Source: an uncultured Selenomonadales bacterium (GTDB lineage Bacteria > Bacillota > Negativicutes > Acidaminococcales > Acidaminococcaceae). From it: a DNA stretch of 32,768 bases. The stretch is from assembly GCA_900315345.1 (NCBI GenBank), contig OMYP01000027.1:1-32768 (forward strand), in the 5' to 3' direction. A program made the position numbers and the translations under genes. Numbering within the stretch: the first letter of the stretch is position 1; the number at the start of each line of letters is the position of its first letter. Below, one piece after another: positions 15,517 to 23,934 of this stretch. The notes under the pieces are model-generated. The model saw only the letters and a program-made list of their open reading frames with translations, ran no database searches and was not told the DNA's origin.

Positions 15517-16284
15517 ATGGAAAACAAACTGTGGTCAGTCCTGGATGAATTAAAATCAGAAAAATACGAATGGGTAGAGCTTTCCCATTCCCTGAACAAC
15601 GACAGCCCGTACTGGGCCGGTATTCCGGAAGGTTCCGTTGAACTGGGGAAGGTTGTGTTCGACTGGGGCAATCCCATGCTGGAATGCCTGATCCAGACCT
15701 TTAAGTTCCCGGGGCAGTTTGGCACCCATGTAGATTTCCCTTCCCATTTTGTAAAAGGCACTCCCAGCTCTGACAAGTACGGAGCCAACGAATTCGCTTT
15801 CCCGCTGGTTGTAATTGATATCAGCGAAAAGGTGAAGGAAAATGTGGATTATGCCGTAACGGTAGACGACATTAAAGCCTACGAAGCAAAATATGGCGCT
15901 ATTCCCGAAGGCGCTTTTGTAGCACTGCGGACGGACTGGTACAAACGGTGGCCGGACATGGATAAACTGGCCAACGCGGGAGCTGACGGGAACGAACACT
16001 GCCCGGGCTGGTCCCTGCCGGCGCTGGAATATATTTTTGATGTGCGCAAAGCGGCTGCCAACGGACACGAGACCCTGGATACGGACGCCAGCTATCTGGC
16101 AGTGGAAGCAGGGGACCTTGCCTGCGAGCGATATGTGCTGGGTAAAGGAAAACTCCAGATCGAAGTGCTGGCCAACCTGGACAAGGTTGCGCCTGCAGGC
16201 GCGCTGCTGTTTGCTTCCTGGCCCCGGATCGAGGGAGCCACCGGACTGCCGGCACGTGTATATGCCCTGACGCCGAAAAAATAA
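15517..16284 (+). CDS. cyclase-family metal-dependent hydrolase (kynurenine formamidase-like)
   Basis: This is a 255-residue member of the cyclase/arylformamidase family (PF04199). The metal-binding motif is QFGTHVDFPSHF, matching the H-x-G-T-H-x-D-x-P-x-H pattern of KynB with the first His replaced by Q in this segment. The downstream blocks GAFVALRTDWYKRWPDM, HCPGWSLPALEYIF and LGKGKLQIEVLANLDKVAPAG are also typical of the family. The enzyme could hydrolyse N-formylkynurenine or another amide or lactone. No tryptophan pathway genes are near, so the substrate is open. A very strong ribosome site (GGAGGGG) precedes the ATG at 15517. It is monocistronic as far as can be seen. Confidence 0.82.
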   Translation: MENKLWSVLDELKSEKYEWVELSHSLNNDSPYWAGIPEGSVELGKVVFDWGNPMLECLIQTFKFPGQFGTHVDFPSHFVKGTPSSDKYGANEFAFPLVVIDISEKVKENVDYAVTVDDIKAYEAKYGAIPEGAFVALRTDWYKRWPDMDKLANAGADGNEHCPGWSLPALEYIFDVRKAAANGHETLDTDASYLAVEAGDLACERYVLGKGKLQIEVLANLDKVAPAGALLFASWPRIEGATGLPARVYALTPKK

Positions 16285-16368
16285 ACGGGCGCTGCGACCG
16301 GGAACCGTAACGGCGTAATGTTTTTTGAAAAATTTTCACACAGTTTTGCGAAAAAAGACATAAATTTC

Positions 16369-16472
16369 TTACATAGTAAATAAGCGTGAAATACAAAAAG
16401 CCAAACAAATCGACAAACCGTTTCATTTAAGTTGTAAATCCACTATGTAAAAGAATAATTTTATGGTAAAAT
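16369..16472 (+). promoter_or_regulatory. extended -10 promoter with flanking inverted repeat, SPFH gene
   Basis: The otherwise empty 300-base gap before the SPFH gene contains an extended -10, TGGTAAAAT (16464-16472). TTACATAGT (16369-16377) and ACTATGTAA (16442-16450) form a perfect inverted repeat 64 bases apart. The right half overlaps the expected -35 region, so it may be an operator pair. Confidence 0.45.
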
Positions 16473-16584
16473 ATATAGTAGACAAGTAATAAACGGATAC
16501 GGCCCTGTTATTTCAGGGCGGGATCGAATGAAAAAGTAAATTTAATTTTCATTTTTCAATTTTTAATCAAGGAGGGAACAACAC

Positions 16585-18069
16585 ATGGGCTTAATTAAAG
16601 CAGGCATGGGCGCCATTGGCGGCGTATTGGCCGACCAGTGGAAAGAGTATTTTTACTGCGACAGCATGACACCGGATGTGCTGATGTGCAAGGGCCAGAA
16701 ACGGACCAGCAGCCAGGGCCGCAGCTCCAATACCAGCGGGGAAGACAACATCATCTCCAACGGTTCCGTGATCGCGGTCAACGTTGGCCAGTGCATGATG
16801 ATCGTGGAACAGGGCAAGGTAGTTGACCTGTGCGCTGAACCCGGCGAATACACCTATGACAAATCCACAGAGCCGTCAGTTTTCACCGGCGACCTGAAAG
16901 AAAGCGTAATCCAGGTATTCCAGCGGATGGGTAAACGTTTTACCTTCGGCGGCGATACCGGTAAGGACCAGCGCGTTTACTACTTCAACACAAAAGAAAT
17001 TATCGGCAACAAATACGGCACCCCGGCGGAAATTCCCTTCAAGGTTATTGAAGAGAACACCGGACGTTCCCTGCTGGTACGTATCCGCTGCTTTGGCGAA
17101 TACAGCTACAAGATCGTTGATCCGATCCTGTTCTATTCCACCATTGCCGGCAACGCTCCCGACCAGTACCTGCGGAGCCAGTGGGACAGCCAGCTGAAAT
17201 CCGAACTGCTGACTGCGCTGCAGCCTGCATTCGGTAAAATTTCCGCACAGCGCATCGATTATACCGAGCTGCCTATGCGCACCATGGAACTGGCAGACGC
17301 CCTGAATGACGTACTGTCTTCCAAGTGGCGTGACCTGCGCGGCATCGAAATCGTTTCCTTCGGCGTAAACAGCGTGAAGGCCAACGAAGAAGACGAAGCG
17401 AAACTGCAGAAAGTACAGATGGGCGCTATGATGTCCAATCCGGAAATGCGTATGGGCGTATTGACGGACGCTACCGCCGACGGTATCCGCAACGCATCCG
17501 CCAATGAAAGCGGCATGGGCCCCATGGGCGCTTTCATCGGTATGGGCATGGCCAACATGGCCGGCGGCATGGCTATGGGCAACGCATACGGACCTGGCGG
17601 CCAGTATCCGCCCCCGTACGGACAGCAGCCTTACGGGCAGCCTCCGCAACAGCCTTATCCGCCCCAGCAGCCCGCTCCGGCAGCAGCGCCTGCAGCGGCA
17701 GCAGGCTGGGCCTGCAGCTGCGGACACACCGGCAATACCGGTAACTTCTGCAGCGGCTGCGGCAAACCGAAACCGGCTCCCCAACCGGCAGCCGGCGGCT
17801 GGGATTGCGCCTGCGGCGCCAAAGGCAACACCGGCAAGTTCTGCACCAACTGCGGCAAACCGCAGCCTGCTGCACCGGAAGGCTGGACCTGCAGCTGCGG
17901 CAGCGTGAACCAGGGACAGTTCTGCCCGAACTGCGGTTCCCGTAAACCGGCCGGTGCACCCCTGTACAAATGCGACAAGTGCGGATGGGAACCGGAAGAT
18001 CCCCATAATCCGCCTAAATTCTGCCCGCGGTGCGGCGATCCTTTCAACGAAGGGGACATAGTTAAATAA
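16585..18069 (+). CDS. SPFH/band-7 domain protein with four C-terminal zinc ribbons
   Basis: This 494-residue protein belongs to the group annotated as SPFH-domain or virion-core-protein-like. The N-terminus MGLIKAGMGAIGGVLADQWKE lacks a signal peptide. Residues about 60-300 form the band-7 fold (NVGQCMMIVEQGKVVDLCAEPGEYTYD, then GYSYK-like repeats and a coiled region near ANEEDEAKLQKVQ). A Gly/Met-rich stretch (about 310-335) and a Pro/Gln-rich linker (QPYGQPPQQPYPPQ) follow. Four zinc ribbons end the protein: three of the type CxCG...FCxxCG and a last CDKCGW...FCPRCGDP. It probably forms an oligomeric membrane-associated or cytoplasmic scaffold whose ribbons bind partners. The function is not established. 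AAGGAGGG lies 10 bases before the ATG at 16585. Confidence 0.85.
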   Translation: MGLIKAGMGAIGGVLADQWKEYFYCDSMTPDVLMCKGQKRTSSQGRSSNTSGEDNIISNGSVIAVNVGQCMMIVEQGKVVDLCAEPGEYTYDKSTEPSVFTGDLKESVIQVFQRMGKRFTFGGDTGKDQRVYYFNTKEIIGNKYGTPAEIPFKVIEENTGRSLLVRIRCFGEYSYKIVDPILFYSTIAGNAPDQYLRSQWDSQLKSELLTALQPAFGKISAQRIDYTELPMRTMELADALNDVLSSKWRDLRGIEIVSFGVNSVKANEEDEAKLQKVQMGAMMSNPEMRMGVLTDATADGIRNASANESGMGPMGAFIGMGMANMAGGMAMGNAYGPGGQYPPPYGQQPYGQPPQQPYPPQQPAPAAAPAAAAGWACSCGHTGNTGNFCSGCGKPKPAPQPAAGGWDCACGAKGNTGKFCTNCGKPQPAAPEGWTCSCGSVNQGQFCPNCGSRKPAGAPLYKCDKCGWEPEDPHNPPKFCPRCGDPFNEGDIVK

Positions 18070-18092
18070 GTAAATGAAGTTCTTCGCTTCAC

Positions 18093-18121
18093 TTGATTAA
18101 TATTTCAATTTGTGATACAAA
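18093..18121 (+). promoter_or_regulatory. promoter of ppdK
   Basis: TTGATT (18093-18098), a 17-base spacer and TACAAA preceded by TGA (extended -10 form) lie just after the SPFH stop. The predicted leader is about 190 nt. Confidence 0.45.
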
Positions 18122-18150
18122 TTATTAAGACGAGTCAAGTTGGCGACATT

Positions 18151-18290
18151 ACCTGCCGTCTGCTTCCGCAGGCGGCAGGTTCCATTTTACAGACAAAAGG
18201 GGAAGCGGCGTCGCCGGGAAATGATTTCCCGGGAAATTAAACAGCGCTTCCGTTAAACGGAGCCGAAAGTTGTTCTGCCGGCTTCAGAGA
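18151..18290 (+). other. series of hairpins in the ppdK leader
   Basis: ACCTGCCGTCTGC (18151-18163) pairs with GCAGGCGGCAGGT (18168-18180) around TTCC. It could end the SPFH transcript, although the following bases are not T-rich. Next, GGAAGCG and CGCTTCC enclose the near-perfect palindrome CCGGGAAATGATTTCCCGG. A GAGCCG/CGGCTT stem follows before the start codon. These suggest leader folding or RNA stabilisation, with no known motif. Confidence 0.45.
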
Positions 18291-18315
18291 ATTTTATGAG
18301 AAAGAGGCGTTTTAC

Positions 18316-20952
18316 ATGGCAACAGCGAAAAAATGGGTTTACGGTTTTCATGAAGGCAACGCGCAGATGAAAGAACTGCTGGGAGGCAAAGGGGCCAACC
18401 TGGCGGAGATGACCAATCTGGGCCTGCCTATCCCTATGGGTTTTACCATCACAACGGAAGCGTGCACAGATTATTATAAATCCGGCCGCAAAATTTCCAA
18501 CGAGATCCAGCGGCAGATTTTCCAGGCCCTGCGCTGGCTGGAAAAAGAAAACGGAAAAATTTTCGGCGACAATAACGATCCCCTGCTGGTATCGGTACGC
18601 AGCGGCGCCCGTGTTTCCATGCCCGGCATGATGGATACCATCCTGAATCTGGGGCTGAACGATATTTCCGTGGAAGGCTTTGCGAAGAAAACTAAAAATC
18701 CCCGCTTTGCTTACGATTCTTACCGCCGTTTTATCCAGATGTTCTCGGACGTGGTAATGGAAGTGCCCAAATCCAGATTTGAAAAAATCATCGACGAGAT
18801 CAAAGAGGAAAAAGGCGTAAAGTTCGACGTTGACCTGGATGTCAACGATATGAAAGAGCTGATCAAACGCTTTAAGGCGATTTATAAAGAAGCCATTGGC
18901 CAGGATTTTCCCCAGGAACCGGCCATGCAGCTGCTGGAAGCGGTAAAAGCGGTATTCCGTTCCTGGGATAACCCCCGTGCCAACGTATACCGCCGCATGA
19001 ACGATATTCCCGGCGACTGGGGCACGGCGGTGAATATCCAGACCATGGTGTTCGGCAACATGGGCAACACCTCCGGTACCGGCGTGGCCTTTACCCGGAA
19101 CCCGGCCACCGGCGCCCGGGGCATTTACGGGGAATACCTGATCGACGCCCAGGGCGAAGATGTGGTTGCCGGCGTTCGCACCCCGCAGCCTATCAGCAAA
19201 CTGGAAGAGGATATGCCCAACTGCTACCGTGAATTTATCCGTCTGGCCCATAAACTGGAAAGCCATTACCGGGACATGCAGGATATGGAATTTACCATTC
19301 AGGAAGGCAAGCTGTATTTCCTCCAGACCCGTAACGGCAAACGCACGGCGGAAGCGGCCATCAACATTGCCTGCGACCTGGTGGAAGAAGGCATGATCAC
19401 GCCGGAAGAGGCCGTGCTGCGGATCGAGGCAAAATCCCTGGACCAGCTGCTGCATCCTGCCTTTGATGCGGAAGCCCTGAAAAAAGGCAAGGTCATCGGC
19501 CATGCGTTACCGGCTTCCCCCGGCAGCGCTGCAGGGAAAGTGTATTTTACCGCGGAAGACGCCAAAAATGCGGCGGCAAAAGGCGAACGGGTCATCCTGG
19601 TACGTCTGGAAACTTCCCCGGAAGATATTGAAGGCATGCATGCGGCGGAAGGCATTTTGACAGCCCGGGGCGGCATGACCAGCCATGCGGCGGTTGTTGC
19701 CAGAGGCATGGGAACCTGCTGCGTTTCCGGCTGCAATGAATTAAAGGTAAATGAAGAAGAAAAGAAATTTGAACTGAACGGTACTACCTACCGTGAAGGG
19801 GACTACATTTCCCTGGACGGTTCCACCGGTACTATTTATGAAGGGGATATTCCCACCGTGGAAGCGGAAATCAGCGGCAACTTCGGCTGCATTATGCGCT
19901 GGGCCGACCAGTATCGCAAAATGCAGGTGCGTACCAACGCGGATACGCCGGCTGACGCGGAAAACGCCGTGCGTCTGGGGGCCGAAGGCATCGGCCTGTG
20001 CCGTACGGAGCACATGTTCTTTGATGCGGAACGGATTCCCAAATTCCGCCGCATGATTTTGTCCGATACTGTGGAACAGCGGGAAGCCGCACTGGCGGAG
20101 CTGCTGCCTTACCAGCGTGAAGACTTTATCGGCATGTACAAAGCCCTGCGGGGCCGTCCCATGACCATCCGTTTCCTGGATCCGCCCCTCCATGAGTTCC
20201 TGCCCAAAACGGAAGCGGAAATGCGGGAACTGGCAGAGAGCATGGGCCTGACCTATGAAAATGTAAAAGCCCATTGCGAAGCCATGCACGAGTTTAACCC
20301 CATGATGGGCCTCCGTGGCTGCCGGTTAAGCGTCATCTATCCGGAAATTTCCCGGATGCAGACCCGGGCCGTCATTGAAGCGGCCATTTCGGTAAAGAAG
20401 GAAATGAATTACGACATCGTTCCGGAAATCATGGTACCCTTGATCGGGGACCGCAAGGAGCTGCTGTTCGTTAAGAATATCATTGTGGAGACTGCGGAAA
20501 AAGTGATGAAGGAACAGGGTTACTTCATTAACTATAAAGTGGGCACCATGATCGAAATTCCCCGGGCAGCCCTGACCGCGGACGAAGTGGCCAAGGAAGC
20601 CGATTTCTTCAGCTTTGGCACCAACGATCTGACCCAGATGACCTTTGGCTTCTCCCGTGACGATGCAGGCAAATTCCTGGAATCTTATTACGATCAGAAA
20701 ATTTATGAGTTCGATCCCTTCAGCAAACTTGACCAGACCGGTGTGGGCCAGCTGATGAAGATGGCTGTAACCAAAGGCCGGGAGGAAAACCCTATGCTGC
20801 ACTGCGGTATCTGCGGCGAGCATGGCGGCGACCCGTCTTCCGTAGCGTTCTGCCAGGAACTGGGACTGAACTATGTTTCCTGCTCCCCCTTCCGGGTACC
20901 GATTGCGCGGCTGGCAGCGGCCCAGGCAGCCATTAACCTGAAAAATAAATAA
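18316..20952 (+). CDS. ppdK: pyruvate, phosphate dikinase
   Basis: PPDK interconverts pyruvate, ATP and phosphate with PEP, AMP and pyrophosphate, linking glycolysis and gluconeogenesis in the cytoplasm. The 878-residue protein is full length. It has an N-terminal nucleotide-binding domain (GGKGANLAEMTNLGLPIP, RSGARVSMPGMMDTILNLGLN), the central phosphohistidine H457 in GGMTSHAAVVARGMG, and the C-terminal PEP/pyruvate barrel with GLCRTEHMFF, KVGTMIEIPRAAL, SFGTNDLTQM and the catalytic C833 in CGICGEHGGDP. The ATG at 18316 follows AAAGAGG at 8 bases. A promoter and structured leader lie upstream, and a strong terminator lies downstream. No PPDK regulatory protein gene is adjacent. Confidence 0.97.
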   Translation: MATAKKWVYGFHEGNAQMKELLGGKGANLAEMTNLGLPIPMGFTITTEACTDYYKSGRKISNEIQRQIFQALRWLEKENGKIFGDNNDPLLVSVRSGARVSMPGMMDTILNLGLNDISVEGFAKKTKNPRFAYDSYRRFIQMFSDVVMEVPKSRFEKIIDEIKEEKGVKFDVDLDVNDMKELIKRFKAIYKEAIGQDFPQEPAMQLLEAVKAVFRSWDNPRANVYRRMNDIPGDWGTAVNIQTMVFGNMGNTSGTGVAFTRNPATGARGIYGEYLIDAQGEDVVAGVRTPQPISKLEEDMPNCYREFIRLAHKLESHYRDMQDMEFTIQEGKLYFLQTRNGKRTAEAAINIACDLVEEGMITPEEAVLRIEAKSLDQLLHPAFDAEALKKGKVIGHALPASPGSAAGKVYFTAEDAKNAAAKGERVILVRLETSPEDIEGMHAAEGILTARGGMTSHAAVVARGMGTCCVSGCNELKVNEEEKKFELNGTTYREGDYISLDGSTGTIYEGDIPTVEAEISGNFGCIMRWADQYRKMQVRTNADTPADAENAVRLGAEGIGLCRTEHMFFDAERIPKFRRMILSDTVEQREAALAELLPYQREDFIGMYKALRGRPMTIRFLDPPLHEFLPKTEAEMRELAESMGLTYENVKAHCEAMHEFNPMMGLRGCRLSVIYPEISRMQTRAVIEAAISVKKEMNYDIVPEIMVPLIGDRKELLFVKNIIVETAEKVMKEQGYFINYKVGTMIEIPRAALTADEVAKEADFFSFGTNDLTQMTFGFSRDDAGKFLESYYDQKIYEFDPFSKLDQTGVGQLMKMAVTKGREENPMLHCGICGEHGGDPSSVAFCQELGLNYVSCSPFRVPIARLAAAQAAINLKNK

Positions 20953-21000
20953 GGCAAAAAAATAAATTAGGTAAGAAAATAAATAAGGCAAGAATGAATG

Positions 21001-21052
21001 ACTCCTTCCTGCAAAGCGGGTGAAAACCTGCGGCGCGGGAAGGAGTTTTTTT
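21001..21052 (+). terminator. terminator of ppdK
   Basis: ACTCCTTCC (21001-21009) pairs with GGAAGGAGT (21038-21046) and is followed by a run of seven T. The large loop contains a second small GC-rich hairpin. Confidence 0.85.
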
Positions 21053-21090
21053 GTAAATGTTTTTAGAAAATCTTTTTTGTAAGGCAACGC

Positions 21091-21183
21091 AAAAAAACTT
21101 TTGAAGCAACGCAAAAAATCTGCAACGGTTCACGTGAAAAAAACTTTTGAGGCAAAGCAAATAAACCGGCGGCGTTTCACGTG
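21091..21183 (+). repeat. tandem 46/47-bp direct repeat, each unit ending in a ParB-site core
   Basis: Unit one (21091-21136) and unit two (21137-21183) both start AAAAAAACTTTTGA, continue GCAA-GCAAA, and end in TTCACGTG. A partial earlier unit (CAACGCAAAA) precedes them. The units sit between the ppdK terminator and the arg promoter. The only conserved functional signal in them is the parS-like core. Confidence 0.7.
21126..21141. other. weaker parS-like site
   Basis: CGGTTCACGTGAAAAA matches the Spo0J consensus at 13 of 16 positions, with the central CACGTG and flanking T/A intact. It lies 47 bases from the next site. Confidence 0.5.
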
Positions 21184-21188
21184 AAACA
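21173..21188. other. parS-like ParB/Spo0J binding site
   Basis: CGTTTCACGTGAAACA differs from the consensus TGTTTCACGTGAAACA only at the first base. It is identical to the site at 13063. Confidence 0.8.
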
Positions 21189-21267
21189 AAAAACTGCAAA
21201 ATAATTTACAAAATGTATGAACGGTTAATTAAAATTCATAAAAATTTTATAATTATACGAAAACGAC

Positions 21268-21296
21268 TTGACATGCTCAAAATTTTCATCTATTAT
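21268..21296 (+). promoter_or_regulatory. sigma-70-type promoter of the arg operon
   Basis: A perfect TTGACA (21268-21273), a 17-base spacer and TATTAT (21291-21296) precede argC by about 160 bases. Upstream, TATGAA (21216-21221) and TTCATA (21235-21240) form an inverted repeat. Downstream, the AATGAATATAATG stretch resembles half of an arginine-repressor box. Control by an ArgR/AhrC protein is likely but not shown. Confidence 0.75.
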
Positions 21297-21455
21297 GTAT
21301 TATAATCATCAGCATCCTGCAGAAGATTAAAAGATACAATGAATATAATGTAGAAGTTGTAAAATAGAAATAGGCAAACGGGATAATTGTTTTAAAGGAA
21401 TAAATAAAAGAAATTTCTTTTGCAAGGGCGGCCCGTTGAAAGATTGGAGCGCAAC

Positions 21456-22382
21456 ATGACAAAAATTTTTATTGACGGAAGTTCCGGTACCACCGGATTG
21501 CGGATTCGTGAAAGATTATGCACACGAAAGGATATAGAACTGATTACGCTGGAGGAAAGCGTACGCAAAGACGCGAAGGCGCGACAGGATGCTTTTGCCA
21601 AAGCGGATATCGCGTTCCTTTGCCTGCCGGATGCAGCAGCTATAGAAGCGGTGGAGCTGGCAAAAGACAGCGGAACGGTGATCATCGACACGTCTACCGC
21701 GCACCGCACGGCGCCGGGCTGGGAGTACGGCATGCCGGAACTGACCGGGCGTCGGGAAAAAATCGCCAAGGCCGGTTACATTGCCAACCCCGGCTGTCAT
21801 GCCAGCGGGTTTATCGCGCTGGTGGCGCCGCTGGTGGAAAAGGGACTGCTGGCAAAGGATGCGCTGCTGACATGTTTTTCCCTTACAGGTTATTCCGGCG
21901 GCGGAAAAAATATGATCGCCGATTATGAAGACTCACAGCGGAGTCCTCTGCTGAAAGGTCCCCGGCAATATGCTCTGGGGCAGACCCACAAACACCTGAA
22001 AGAAATGAATGTGGTTTGCGGACTGGAGAACAGCCCTGTGTTCTGTCCCATCGTGGGGGATTTTTACAGCGGCATGGAAGTGACGGTGCCTTTGTTTAAA
22101 AAAGATGTAAAAGGGACTCTCGAAGACATCCGCGCAGTATACGCTGGGTATTATGCGGGTCCGGTGATCCGTTTCAACGAAGCGGCGGATGAAAAAGGTT
22201 TCCTGTCGGCGGCGGCCTTCTCCGGAAGGGACGATATGGAAATCACGGTTTGCGGCAACGAGGAACGTATTCTTCTGGTTTCCCGCTTCGATAATTTGGG
22301 AAAAGGCGCTTCCGGGGCGGCTATCCAGAACATGAACATCGTGCTGGGCCTGCCGGAAACAGAAGGGCTGGAAATTCAGTAA
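21456..22382 (+). CDS. argC: N-acetyl-gamma-glutamyl-phosphate reductase, short type 2
   Basis: ArgC reduces N-acetylglutamyl phosphate to the semialdehyde with NADPH, the third step of arginine synthesis. The 308-residue protein is the short type (type 2). It has an N-terminal Rossmann motif DGSSGTTGLRIRERL, the catalytic C114 in NPGCHASGF, then SLTGYSGGGKNM and a histidine-rich QTHKHLKEM substrate region. The ATG at 21456 has GGAG 6 bases upstream. Longer in-frame extension to 21420 adds non-conserved residues. It is the first gene of argC-argJ-argB-argD and sits behind a strong promoter. About 140 bases without a gene separate it from argJ. Confidence 0.93.
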   Translation: MTKIFIDGSSGTTGLRIRERLCTRKDIELITLEESVRKDAKARQDAFAKADIAFLCLPDAAAIEAVELAKDSGTVIIDTSTAHRTAPGWEYGMPELTGRREKIAKAGYIANPGCHASGFIALVAPLVEKGLLAKDALLTCFSLTGYSGGGKNMIADYEDSQRSPLLKGPRQYALGQTHKHLKEMNVVCGLENSPVFCPIVGDFYSGMEVTVPLFKKDVKGTLEDIRAVYAGYYAGPVIRFNEAADEKGFLSAAAFSGRDDMEITVCGNEERILLVSRFDNLGKGASGAAIQNMNIVLGLPETEGLEIQ

Positions 22383-22524
22383 GCGTGCGGTAAATAATGC
22401 GCTATACGCTGGAGCAAAAAAATTATAAACGGTCTGCAAAACATTTTTAAAAAAGTTTGCGGATACGGAGCCATAAAAAAGCAAAAAGAAGAATGAAAAC
22501 GAAAGGCCAAACGGGGAGGAAATT

Positions 22525-23742
22525 ATGATTAAACAGATAGAAGGCAGCATCTGCGCTGCAAAAGGTTTTACCGCCAGCGGTATGTACTGCGGCATCCGGA
22601 AACGGAACGACAAAAACGATCTGGCGCTGATCTTCAGCAAAGTGCCGGCCCATGCGGCGGCGGTTTATACAACGAACCTTGTAAAGGGCGCGCCCCTTAC
22701 GGTAACCAAGCAGCACATTGCCGACGGCATGGCCCAGGCAGTGATCTGCAACAGCGGCAATGCCAACACCTGCAACAGCAACGGTATTGAAATTGCGGAA
22801 CAGATGAGCGCCCTTGTGGCGGAGAAGCTGGGCATCAACAAAGACGATGTAATCGTGGCGTCTACCGGCGTCATCGGGCAGAAACTGAATATCACGCCCA
22901 TTGCCAACGGCATGGAGACCCTGGCCGCTTCCCTGTCGGAAACCGGGGACGAAGAAGCGGCGAAAGCCATTATGACCACCGATACGGTCATGAAAAAAAT
23001 CGCGGTGGAATTTGAAATTGACGGCAAGACCTGCCGACTGGGGGGCATTGCCAAAGGCAGCGGCATGATCCATCCCAATATGGCCACCATGCTGGTATTT
23101 ATTACCACAGACACGGCCATTTCCGCAGCAATGCTGCAGAAAGCCCTGAGCCACGACGTGCAAAAGACCTTCAACATGCTGAGCGTTGACGGGGATACCT
23201 CCACCAACGATATGGTTACCATCATGGCCAACGGTCTGGCAGGGAATAGGGAAATTACAGCGGAAGGACCGGCCTTTGATACTTTTATGCAGGCGCTGAA
23301 TACGGTGACCATCTCCCTGTGCCGCTCTATTGCCGGCGATGGGGAAGGGGCAACGAAACTGCTGGAATGCGACGTGACCGGTGCGGCTGACGAGAACACG
23401 GCATCCGTTGTAGCCAAGAGTGTTATAACCAGCAGCCTGTTAAAAGCCGCCATGTTCGGGGCCGATGCCAACTGGGGCCGGGTGCTCTGCGCTATCGGTT
23501 ACAGCGGCGCAGACCTGGACGTAAATAAAGTGGACGTAGCGTTTCAGTCGGCCAAAGGACTGCTGCCGGTATGTAAAAACGGTGCAGGGGTAGACTTTTC
23601 CGAAGAATTCGCCAAAGAAGTGCTGCTGGAAAAAGAAATTACGATCCTTGTAAACCTGAACAGCGGCGAAGCGAAAGCCACAGCCTGGGGCTGCGATCTG
23701 ACTTACGATTATGTAAAGATCAACGGGGATTACCGTTCTTAA
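22525..23742 (+). CDS. argJ: bifunctional glutamate N-acetyltransferase / ornithine acetyltransferase
   Basis: ArgJ transfers the acetyl group from N-acetylornithine to glutamate, and in many bacteria also from acetyl-CoA. This closes the cyclic arginine pathway. The 405-residue precursor contains the self-cleavage site KGSGMIHPNMATML, where cleavage before T188 yields the alpha and beta chains and makes that Thr the nucleophile. The NSGNANTCN oxyanion region and DGDTSTNDM are also present. The C-terminus ends in TYDYVKINGDYRS, the usual end of the family. GGGAGG lies 5 bases before the ATG at 22525. No separate argA or argE is seen here, consistent with recycling by ArgJ. Confidence 0.96.
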   Translation: MIKQIEGSICAAKGFTASGMYCGIRKRNDKNDLALIFSKVPAHAAAVYTTNLVKGAPLTVTKQHIADGMAQAVICNSGNANTCNSNGIEIAEQMSALVAEKLGINKDDVIVASTGVIGQKLNITPIANGMETLAASLSETGDEEAAKAIMTTDTVMKKIAVEFEIDGKTCRLGGIAKGSGMIHPNMATMLVFITTDTAISAAMLQKALSHDVQKTFNMLSVDGDTSTNDMVTIMANGLAGNREITAEGPAFDTFMQALNTVTISLCRSIAGDGEGATKLLECDVTGAADENTASVVAKSVITSSLLKAAMFGADANWGRVLCAIGYSGADLDVNKVDVAFQSAKGLLPVCKNGAGVDFSEEFAKEVLLEKEITILVNLNSGEAKATAWGCDLTYDYVKINGDYRS

Positions 23743-23764
23743 ATCGCTTACCGGCGCTTTTTGT

Positions 23765-23870
23765 GAAATGGTTCGTCAATGCCCCCGCCAAGGCATAAGC
23801 GACCGCTAAGGCGCTGAAGCGCCAAGCGTCTGCTTATTGACGTAGCGCTACTACGTCTGCGGGTCATTTC
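23765..23870. repeat. 106-nt palindromic element between argJ and argB
   Basis: The outer arms GAAATG (23765-23770) and CATTTC (23865-23870) flank CCCGC against GCGGG. Inside, CGTCAAT faces ATTGACG. At the centre GGCGC-TGAA-GCGCC (23810-23823) is nested in AGCG/GCT stems. It occupies most of the 190-base gap inside the operon. It may be a hairpin affecting mRNA decay or argB expression, or a repetitive extragenic palindrome. No other copy is in this window. Confidence 0.65.
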
Positions 23871-23934
23871 CTTCCCTTTCGCAAAAATCCCGCAGTAATC
23901 GAACCGTTTTATTTTTTGTAAAGGTGTGATTAAA

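Noticed and set aside
16253..16258. Another CACGTG core as a fifth parS site
   Set aside because: The flanks (GG before, TATAT after) do not match the ParB consensus, and it lies within the conserved coding end of the cyclase gene.
16876..19503. Long open frames on the minus strand opposite the SPFH and ppdK genes
   Set aside because: They are antisense shadows of well-supported genes with clear domains, produced by codon bias, and have no family motifs or ribosome sites.
21216..21240. Definite arginine-repressor box upstream of argC
   Set aside because: The inverted repeat TATGAA/TTCATA has a wider spacing than the classical 18-bp ARG box. It is kept only as a weak hint in the promoter entry.
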